DNA of 10,298 nt from an uncultured Prevotella sp. (GTDB taxonomy: Bacteria > Bacteroidota > Bacteroidia > Bacteroidales > Bacteroidaceae), in contig CAAGSA010000065.1 in assembly GCA_900772835.1 (NCBI GenBank), forward strand, positions 1 through 10,298. Reading direction: 5' to 3'. How positions within the stretch are numbered: the first letter of the stretch is position 1; each line of letters starts with the position of its first letter. A model generated the notes under the pieces. The model made no database searches. It was not told where the DNA came from and saw only the letters and a program-made list of their open reading frames with translations. Position numbers and translations under genes: made by a program. Below, piece after piece: positions 5,581 through 10,298 of the stretch.

Positions 5581-6774
5581 TTAGAGCAGCGCCATAGTGT
5601 CGGTGGCAATCATAAGCTCCTCGTCGGTCGGGATGATTACCACGGTCACCTTAGAGTCGGGAGTGGAGATGATTGCCTCTTCGCCGCGCAGGTCCTTGTT
5701 CTTCTCCACGTCGATCTTCACGCCCATGAAGGTGAGACCCTCGCATACCTTCTCGCGCAGGCTTGTCTGGTTCTCGCCCACACCGGCGGTGAACACGATG
5801 ATGTCGCAACCGTCCATGGCAGCGGCATAGGCACCGATGTACTTGCGGATGCGGTAGAAATACATGTCGGATGCAAGCTGGGCGCGCTCGTTGCCAGCCT
5901 TGCAGGCCGACTCAATCTCGCGCATGTCGGAAGAGATGCCCGTGATGCCGAGCATACCGCTCTTCTTGTTCAGAAGGTCGGAGATGCCGTCGGCATCCAG
6001 GCCGAGCTTCTTCTGGATGAAGGTTGTGGCACCGGCATCGATGTCGCCGCTGCGTGTACCCATAACCAGACCCTCCAGCGGGGTAAGGCCCATGGAGGTG
6101 TCGATGCACCTGCCGTCTTTCACGGCTGCGATGCTGGCACCGTTGCCGATGTGGCAGGTGATGATCTTCTTGCCCTCAGCCTTCACGCCCAGGAACTCGC
6201 ATACGCGCTGCGATACGTAGCGGTGGCTCGTGCCGTGGAAACCGTAGCGGCGCACGCCGTACTTCTCGTACAGCTCGTAGGGGATGGCATACATGTATGC
6301 TTCCTTGGGCATGGTCTGATGGAAGGCGGTGTCGAACACGCCCACCTGAGGCAGACCCGGCATGAGCTCCTGCACGGCGCGAACGCCCTTCAGGTTGGCG
6401 GGGTTGTGCAGCGGGGCGAGGTCGGTACACTCTTCGAATACCTTCAGCACTTCCTCGGTGAGCAGCACGCTCTTGTTGAACTTCTCGCCGCCATGTACCA
6501 TGCGGTGGCCGACGGCGTCGATTTCCTTGAGGTCTTTGATAACGCCGATTTCGGGGTCGGTGAGCAGGCTGAAGATGAACTTCACGCCCTCTGTGTGCTC
6601 AGGAATGTCGTGCATCACCTGTTTCTTCTCGCCGTTGGCGAGTTTCACCTTCACGAATGCATTGTCGAGACCTACGCGCTCAGCGCCGCCTGATGTCATG
6701 ACAGTCTTGCTGTCCATATCGTACAAAGCGTACTTTATTGATGAAGAACCGCAGTTCAGAACTAATATTTTCAT
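5581..6774 (-). CDS. ackA: Acetate kinase
   Basis: Converts acetyl phosphate and ADP to acetate and ATP in the cytoplasm, the ATP-yielding step of mixed-acid fermentation. At 397 residues it has full family length. It begins MKILVLNCGSSSIKYALYD, the acetokinase signature with N7. Further conserved blocks are GHRMVHGGEKF, FDTAFHQTMP, RRYGFHGTSHR with the catalytic histidine, CHIGNGASI, the MGTRSGD segment with its essential arginine, and FTAGVGENQ near the nucleotide site. It lies downstream of pta on the same strand across a 134-base gap with two inverted repeats, the usual pairing of this pathway. I saw no TAnnTTTG box directly upstream, so transcription probably comes from pta. It ends at the shared terminator. 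Confidence 0.98.
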   Translation of the reverse strand: MKILVLNCGSSSIKYALYDMDSKTVMTSGGAERVGLDNAFVKVKLANGEKKQVMHDIPEHTEGVKFIFSLLTDPEIGVIKDLKEIDAVGHRMVHGGEKFNKSVLLTEEVLKVFEECTDLAPLHNPANLKGVRAVQELMPGLPQVGVFDTAFHQTMPKEAYMYAIPYELYEKYGVRRYGFHGTSHRYVSQRVCEFLGVKAEGKKIITCHIGNGASIAAVKDGRCIDTSMGLTPLEGLVMGTRSGDIDAGATTFIQKKLGLDADGISDLLNKKSGMLGITGISSDMREIESACKAGNERAQLASDMYFYRIRKYIGAYAAAMDGCDIIVFTAGVGENQTSLREKVCEGLTFMGVKIDVEKNKDLRGEEAIISTPDSKVTVVIIPTDEELMIATDTMALL

Positions 6775-6814
6775 TTTCGATTTTTAGAATTTAGGGTTTT
6801 GAATGAAAGATTTG

Positions 6815-6830
6815 TTGCGGCATGCCGCAA
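6815..6830. repeat. 16-bp perfect palindrome between pta and ackA
   Basis: TTGCGGCATGCCGCAA is its own reverse complement. It lies 41 bases upstream of the ackA start, in otherwise AT-rich sequence. It could be an operator for a dimeric regulator or, in RNA, a 6-bp stem with a CAUG loop that affects ackA expression. No function is shown. Confidence 0.6.
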
Positions 6831-6862
6831 TTATGTCTTTTTTGAATATTGGGCAAGAATGT

Positions 6863-6897
6863 AGAATCAGGAGTCTTGAAGGAAAACTCCTGATTCT
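6863..6897 (-). terminator. Stem-loop after pta, partial terminator or processing site
   Basis: A perfect 12-bp inverted repeat, AGAATCAGGAGT (6863-6874) and ACTCCTGATTCT (6886-6897), with an 11-base loop, ends 11 bases past the pta stop. On the minus strand it is not followed by a clean U-run. It may terminate part of the pta transcript or stabilise its 3' end and so set the pta to ackA ratio. Confidence 0.55.
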
Positions 6898-6908
6898 GCA
6901 TTTCTCTC

Positions 6909-7916
6909 TTATTTCGCGTCCATTGCCTGGCAAGCCGTGATGGCAACCATCTTGTAGATGTCGTCAACGGAGCAGCCGCGGCTGAGGTCGTTCACCGGAC
7001 GGGCGATACCCTGGAGAATAGGACCAAGCGCCTCGGCGCCGCCAAGGCGCTGAACCATCTTGTAGGAAATGTTTCCAACCTCGAGGCACGGGAATACCAG
7101 CACGTTTGCCTTGCCGGCGATGTCGCTGCCCGGAGCCTTCTTCTCGCCAACCGACGGAACGAGAGCTGCGTCGGCCTGAAGCTCGCCGTCAACCTTCAGC
7201 TCGGGGTTGAGTTCCCTGGCAAGCTTCGTTGCCTCCACTACCTTGTCCACAACCTCGTGCTTCGCGCTGCCCTTCGTGGAGAAGCTGAGCATGGCAACGC
7301 GCGGATCGGCAAAGCCTGCTACGGACTTGGCTGTCTGTGCCGTGCAAACGGCAATCTGTGCCAGCTGCTGTGCGTCGGGCATCGGGGTAACGGCAACGTC
7401 GCCTACTACCAGCACGCCGTTCTCGCCGTACTGCGGCTCCTTGGTGAGGAGAAGCATGGCTCCGCTCACGCAGCTGATGCCGGGGGCGCACTTGATAATC
7501 TGGAGCGCCGGGCGCAGAGTGTCGCCGGTGGTGCTGAGGGCACCCGAAATCTGTCCGTCGGCATCGCCAGTCTTTATTATCATACATCCCAGATAGAGAG
7601 GGTCTTTCACCAACTCGCGGGCCTGCTCGATGGTCATGCCCTTCTTCTTGCGGAGTTCAGCCAGAAGGGCTGCATACTCTTCGCTCTTGGGGTTGTTCTC
7701 AGGGTCGATGAGGGTGGCCTTGCCAATGTTCTTCAGTCCCCACTTCTCGGCAAGGGCATGGATCTCGTCGGGGTTACCGATGAGGATGAGGTTGGCTATG
7801 TCTTCGGCGAGAACCTGGTCGGCTGCTCTGAGTGTACGCTCCTCCGTAGCCTCGGGGAGCACGATGCGCTGCTTGTTGCTCTTGGCGCGCTCGATGATTG
7901 ATTGTACTAAATCCAT
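6909..7916 (-). CDS. pta: Phosphate acetyltransferase (short form)
   Basis: Converts acetyl-CoA and phosphate to acetyl phosphate, the substrate of AckA. The 335-residue protein is the single-domain form, without the N-terminal regulatory domains of the long enterobacterial enzyme. Family blocks are the start MDLVQSIIERAKSNKQRIVL with PEATEERTLRAA, the GDADGQISGALSTTGDTLRP segment, DPRVAMLSFSTKGSA, the stretch DGELQADAALVPSVGEKKAP, and NVLVFPCLEVGNISYK with the following GGAEALGP, which line the CoA and phosphate sites. The ATG at 7916 is the only sensible start and is preceded by AT-rich sequence. A -7 box at 8002-8009 on this strand suggests its own promoter. ackA follows across 134 bases. 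Confidence 0.97.
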   Translation of the reverse strand: MDLVQSIIERAKSNKQRIVLPEATEERTLRAADQVLAEDIANLILIGNPDEIHALAEKWGLKNIGKATLIDPENNPKSEEYAALLAELRKKKGMTIEQARELVKDPLYLGCMIIKTGDADGQISGALSTTGDTLRPALQIIKCAPGISCVSGAMLLLTKEPQYGENGVLVVGDVAVTPMPDAQQLAQIAVCTAQTAKSVAGFADPRVAMLSFSTKGSAKHEVVDKVVEATKLARELNPELKVDGELQADAALVPSVGEKKAPGSDIAGKANVLVFPCLEVGNISYKMVQRLGGAEALGPILQGIARPVNDLSRGCSVDDIYKMVAITACQAMDAK

Positions 7917-8001
7917 GATTTATTTGATTTTTAAAAATGTTTGCTCGATAGCTTTTACAGTAGTTTCAGGCGGTGTAGTTTGTGTGCATCGCTTTGTACT
8001 G

Positions 8002-8009
8002 CAAAAGTA
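8002..8009 (-). promoter_or_regulatory. Putative -7 box for pta-ackA
   Basis: Read on the minus strand this is TACTTTTG, a match to TAnnTTTG, 85 bases before the pta ATG. A good -33 TTTG is not present at the expected spacing. The implied leader is about 80 nt. It lies 40 bases past the end of the lipoprotein gene, where I see no terminator, so some readthrough is also possible. Confidence 0.5.
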
Positions 8010-8049
8010 GCAATTTTATTTGTAACAGGGGCGTTTTTCCGCGAGAATT

Positions 8050-8583
8050 TTATTTCGCCATAATCTCGTCGAGAGCGGTGTAGAACTCCGGGTCCTCGCC
8101 GATGACGGTCTTCAGCAGTTCGCCGTCCTTGCCTACGATAACTTTCGTGGGGAAACCCTGTATGCCGTAGGTACCGGTGATGTCGCCCATACCCTTGGGA
8201 TTGTATACGTGTACCCACGGCAGCTCGAGATCCTTCACGGCAGCCTTCCATTTGGCATCGGTGTCGCCGCAGTCCACGCCTACAATCTCCAGCTTGCCTT
8301 TGTATTTCTCGTACGCTTTCTTCATCTCGGGCATGCCCTTGATGCACCATCCGCACCAGCTGCCCCAGAAGTCTATCACCACCACCTTGCCGCGGAGGCT
8401 CGACAGTGTGAAGGCCTTGCCGCTGATGTCGGTGAGCGTAAAGTCGTGGGCCAGTTCCTTTTCGCCGGTAGGAACGGCAACGGTATTCTGGTTGCCAGCA
8501 CCCTGCCGTCCGGAGCGGCAGCCTGCCATTGCCGCAACGGCAACGAGCAGCATCATTGTAATGAATGTAAGTTGTTTTTTCAT
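8050..8583 (-). CDS. TlpA/ResA-like thioredoxin-fold lipoprotein
   Basis: A predicted lipid-anchored periplasmic thiol-disulfide oxidoreductase of 177 residues. The N-terminus has two lysines, a hydrophobic core (about 5-20) and a lipobox M-A-G-C with C22 as the lipidated residue, followed by a polar linker. The AhpC/TSA-type thioredoxin fold begins at about 43 (AHDFTLTDISGKAFTLSSLRG). It contains WGSWCGWC with the redox pair C77 and C80, and the cis-proline loop GFPTK (P145). CGWC differs from the common CxPC of TlpA/ResA, and C105 is an extra cysteine. Family members reduce cytochrome c apoproteins or other exported thiols; the client here is unknown. It has its own promoter at 8618-8648 and no close cotranscribed neighbour upstream. 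Confidence 0.9.
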   Translation of the reverse strand: MKKQLTFITMMLLVAVAAMAGCRSGRQGAGNQNTVAVPTGEKELAHDFTLTDISGKAFTLSSLRGKVVVIDFWGSWCGWCIKGMPEMKKAYEKYKGKLEIVGVDCGDTDAKWKAAVKDLELPWVHVYNPKGMGDITGTYGIQGFPTKVIVGKDGELLKTVIGEDPEFYTALDEIMAK

Positions 8584-8617
8584 AATCCTTTAATGTTTGG
8601 TTAGTCGTTACGTTCTG

Positions 8618-8648
8618 CAAATATAGCGTAAACTGAAGAGAACGCAAA
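8618..8648 (-). promoter_or_regulatory. Promoter of the thioredoxin-like lipoprotein gene
   Basis: On the minus strand: TTTG at 8648-8645, a 19-base spacer, then TATATTTG at 8625-8618, an almost ideal Bacteroidetes promoter. Transcription would start near 8611, leaving a leader of about 28 nt. Confidence 0.78.
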
Positions 8649-8860
8649 ATTTTTTGTCGCAAGAATTGAATTGTGACGTGCTTTTCGCCTTTTCCGCAGA
8701 AGGGAAGCAGCCAGAGGAATGGATGCAAAAAGTAAAGGCAAGGGGCTGTGAAGGGCGGAAATGGCACCGGAAAATGCTGCTGGTGTGTCTTATTAATCTT
8801 TTTTCTCCCGATTTTAAGTAGTTTAAACATAAAATGTTATGAAGTCTGAGCAGCATTTCG

Positions 8861-8868
8861 TAACTTTG
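8861..8868 (+). promoter_or_regulatory. -7 box for the small helix-turn-helix gene
   Basis: TAACTTTG matches TAnnTTTG and lies 30 bases upstream of ATG 8899. The -33 element is weak. Its position argues that the upstream in-frame ATG at 8839 is not the real start, since that codon would lie before the transcription start. Confidence 0.6.
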
Positions 8869-8898
8869 TCCTTATATAAATTAAAAATAAAAAAAGTT

Positions 8899-9129
8899 AT
8901 GTTACATGTTGGATTACTAATCAAAGAAAAACTTAAGGAGAGAGGTCATACCTGTGTATGGCTCGCTGCCCAGATGGAGTGCAGCCGCACCAATCTCTAC
9001 AAAATCTTCAACAAGAAGTATGTGGGGTCGAGAGATCTTGAGAAACTGTCGATGATTCTCAATTACAACTTCTTTGAGGTTCTGTCGCGAGAGATGAAAA
9101 AGGAACTGGCGAGCAAAAAGAGAGATTAA
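8899..9129 (+). CDS. Small helix-turn-helix (XRE-like) DNA-binding protein
   Basis: A 76-residue basic protein, probably a transcriptional regulator. Residues ~16-52 (from HTCVWLAAQMECSRTNLYKI through NKKYVGSRDLEKLS) fit the five-helix XRE/Cro fold: WLAAQMECSRTNLYKIF is the helix-turn-helix, with SRTNLYKI as the recognition helix. The N-terminal MLHVGLLIKEKLKERGH forms the first helix, and the lysine-rich tail (KKELASKKRD) may contact DNA or be disordered. No ligand or dimerisation domain is present. Stand-alone regulators of this size seem common in Bacteroidales, and their targets are mostly unknown. ATG 8899 is chosen over 8839 because of the promoter box at 8861. It is followed by a large inverted repeat at 9171-9219. 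Nothing ties it to the R-M island. Confidence 0.8.
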   Translation: MLHVGLLIKEKLKERGHTCVWLAAQMECSRTNLYKIFNKKYVGSRDLEKLSMILNYNFFEVLSREMKKELASKKRD

Positions 9130-9170
9130 AAAAAGGTCGGCTGTAGGGTTCCCTGGGGCTGGCTATATAG

Positions 9171-9219
9171 CGAAGGCGGAACGGATATCATAAAATATAA
9201 GGTGTCCTTTCCGCCTTCG
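9171..9219 (+). terminator. Long inverted repeat after the helix-turn-helix gene
   Basis: CGAAGGCGGAA (9171-9181) pairs perfectly with TTCCGCCTTCG (9209-9219). After one mismatch, GGATA (9183-9187) pairs with TGTCC (9203-9207), including one G-U. The loop is about 15 AT-rich bases. It lies 41 bases past the stop. No strong U-run follows, so it is a likely but non-classical terminator. Confidence 0.5.
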
Positions 9220-9304
9220 TTCGTATGGCAAGGTCGCCGCTTGCAATCCACGCACGGCAAATAGGCACCTTGTGCTGCGGGCGGCACAAAAAAACAAAAG
9301 AAAA

Positions 9305-9336
9305 TTTGCACCTTAGCAGGAAAAGATATAAATTTG
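9305..9336 (+). promoter_or_regulatory. Promoter of the Cmk-like kinase gene
   Basis: TTTG at 9305-9308, a 20-base spacer, then TAAATTTG at 9329-9336: a full match to the Bacteroidetes consensus. Transcription would start near 9343, giving a leader of about 43 nt before ATG 9386. No Shine-Dalgarno is visible. Confidence 0.8.
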
Positions 9337-9385
9337 TAGGCGAAATATCTATGATACTCTGAAATTTTATAAAACACAATACACC

Positions 9386-10018
9386 ATGAAAAGAGATCAG
9401 AAATTTGTCATTGCCATAAACCGGGAAGTCGGTTCCGGCGGACATGAAATCGGAGAAAAACTCGCTGAAAGACTCGGCGTGAAGTTCTACGACAAGGCAC
9501 TTGTGCACAAACTTACCGAAAAATTCAATCTCTCAGTGGAAGAGCTCGAAGAGGTGAAATCATCAAAGTTCAACTGGTGGAACAATTTCGTACAGAGCTA
9601 CCTCAACCGGTACAGGGTGGAGGAGCGCTTCGACATTGAAAGCTATGTGGCAACATCCGAAAACATATTCCGAGTGGAAAGCCGCTTCATCAAGCAGCTC
9701 GCCGATGACGAATCGTGCGTCATTGCCGGGCGTTCCGGATTCTATATCTTCCGCGATCATCCAAATGCACTCAAAATATTCATACGCAGCAATATCAAAA
9801 ACAGGATTGAGCGAATGATGAAAGTGAGAAACATGGATGAAGAAGAAGCTATCGAGGCAATCGACAAGTTCGACAAAGGACGCGAGGCATACACGAAGAA
9901 ATTCTCAGGCAAGAGCCGTTACGATGCCAGAAACTATGACCTCGTGATTGATGTTGGCAATATGACCGAAGACAAAGTCGTGGATCTGATAATGGATTAC
10001 ATCGAAAAAACAGAATAG
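9386..10018 (+). CDS. Cytidylate kinase-like family protein
   Basis: A 210-residue cytoplasmic P-loop protein of the cytidylate kinase-like (Cmk2-type) family, predicted to phosphorylate a nucleotide or related small molecule; the true substrate is not established. The nucleotide-binding loop is N-R-E-V-G-S-G-G-H (12-20), a variant of GxxGSGK that lacks the usual lysine. It is followed by IGEKLAERLGVKFYDK, typical of this family. A central VIAGRSGFYIF segment and the lid-like stretch with R-x-x-x-Y-x-K-K-F-S-G-K and YDARNYDLVIDVG near the C-terminus complete the fold. Residues ~55-100 are a helical insert absent from classical Cmk. It has its own promoter and is followed directly by the rRNA promoter region. 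True CMP kinase function is doubtful; a separate cmk is expected elsewhere. Confidence 0.82.
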   Translation: MKRDQKFVIAINREVGSGGHEIGEKLAERLGVKFYDKALVHKLTEKFNLSVEELEEVKSSKFNWWNNFVQSYLNRYRVEERFDIESYVATSENIFRVESRFIKQLADDESCVIAGRSGFYIFRDHPNALKIFIRSNIKNRIERMMKVRNMDEEEAIEAIDKFDKGREAYTKKFSGKSRYDARNYDLVIDVGNMTEDKVVDLIMDYIEKTE

Positions 10019-10094
10019 GACAGAAAAGAAAAACCAAAATACTAATACCGGCTCCTTCTGCGCGCACGTATAATATATATTAAGGTGTAATAAA

Positions 10095-10142
10095 GGAGTT
10101 TTATGTAGATTTTGTAATTAATTACGAAATTAGGGAGTTTTT
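10095..10142 (+). repeat. Palindrome flanked by direct repeats upstream of the rRNA promoter
   Basis: GTAATTAATTAC (10114-10125) is a perfect 12-bp palindrome; flanking TTT and GAAA extend the symmetry by two A-T pairs after one mismatch. GGAGTTTT occurs on each side, at 10095-10102 and 10134-10141, 39 bases apart. The arrangement ends 22 bases before the -33 box of the rRNA promoter. It could be an upstream activator site, an A/T-rich UP-like element, or chance in AT-rich DNA. Confidence 0.4.
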
Positions 10143-10163
10143 GCGCTTTTTTTTATATAAATA

Positions 10164-10195
10164 TTTGGATGGTATCAAAAAAAACCGTACCTTTG
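10164..10195 (+). promoter_or_regulatory. rRNA operon promoter
   Basis: TTTG at 10164-10167, a 20-base spacer, then TACCTTTG at 10188-10195 followed by CA: a perfect Bacteroidetes promoter. An A/T-rich stretch (TTTTTTTTATATAAAT) lies just upstream, as expected for an UP-like element. Its position ahead of the leader with GTTCTTTGAAAAGATT identifies it as an rRNA operon promoter. Confidence 0.88.
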
Positions 10196-10202
10196 CACAC
10201 GC

Positions 10203-10298
10203 TTTTGAGAACGAACGCTGTTGCAAGACAGTTGCAGAGTTTGAGAGGGCGGATAAAGAAAGAGTTCTTTGAAAAGATTACAATAAACAGAGAAGTAG
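10203..10298 (+). other. 5' leader of an rRNA operon (16S begins beyond the edge)
   Basis: The transcribed leader contains GTTCTTTGAAAAGATTAC and AACAGAGAAGTAG, segments that I recognise from the region just before 16S genes in Bacteroidales and that probably belong to the antitermination/processing leader. GTTGCA is repeated at 10218 and 10230. No 16S 5' end is present in the window. Confidence 0.8.

Noticed and set aside
6151..6693. 180-codon plus-strand frame over ackA
   Set aside because: Antisense shadow of a fully conserved acetate kinase; low-complexity composition.
7257..7901. 214-codon plus-strand frame over pta
   Set aside because: Antisense shadow of pta with no recognisable domain.
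7955..8830. 291-codon minus-strand frame overlapping the lipoprotein gene in another frame
   Set aside because: The other frame gives a lipobox, CxxC and thioredoxin fold; this one gives arginine-rich noise.
1..10298. CRISPR arrays, tRNA genes, transposases, integrases
   Set aside because: None seen: no spaced repeats, no tRNA cloverleaf or T-loop signature noticed, and no transposase or integrase motifs in any plausible reading frame.

Overview
The window looks like a chromosomal segment from a Bacteroidales bacterium, probably Prevotella-like. Three things support this. Bacteroidetes-type promoters (TTTG, about 19-20 bp, then TAnnTTTG) recur upstream of genes. Most starts lack a clear Shine-Dalgarno. 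The gene content fits: short-form Pta with AckA, a DUF59 protein, LpxH, a TlpA-like lipoprotein and a Cmk-like kinase. The last ~115 bases carry a strong promoter and leader typical of a Bacteroidetes rRNA operon; 16S itself would start beyond the right edge.

Layout. (1) 1-~90: apparent 3' end of a host gene that starts outside the window, running into AT-rich sequence. (2) ~90-4207: a restriction-modification island, lower in GC than the rest. It holds a structured ~430-base non-coding stretch; a 465-residue putative restriction endonuclease made of two homologous halves; a stem-loop; a promoter; an amino-type DNA methyltransferase split by a -1 frame change at an A9 tract; and, overlapping it, a C5-cytosine methyltransferase with an N-terminal helix-turn-helix. 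(3) 4233-5453: a promoter driving a DUF59/SufT-like Fe-S assembly protein and lpxH. (4) 5513-5552: a perfect bidirectional terminator. (5) 5581-8583 on the minus strand: ackA, pta and a thioredoxin-like lipoprotein, the last two with putative promoters of their own. (6) 8861-10018 on the plus strand: a 76-residue helix-turn-helix protein and a Cmk-like kinase, each behind its own promoter. (7) 10019-10298: rRNA promoter region and leader.

How the parts work together. In the island, the duplicated nuclease is presumably balanced by two methyltransferases of different chemistry. That pairing is known for asymmetric-site systems such as HphI, which has a C5 and an N6A enzyme. The C5 enzyme's DNA-binding N-terminus is a candidate internal regulator. 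The A9 tract could switch or tune the other methyltransferase. Pta and AckA together turn acetyl-CoA into acetate with ATP gain. LpxH acts in lipid A synthesis.

The most unusual content is the R-M island: the N-terminal half of the nuclease lacks the likely catalytic residues that the C-terminal half keeps, one methyltransferase is frameshifted at a homopolymer, and the nuclease leader has mutually exclusive stems. Recognition sequence and activity cannot be read from this sequence.
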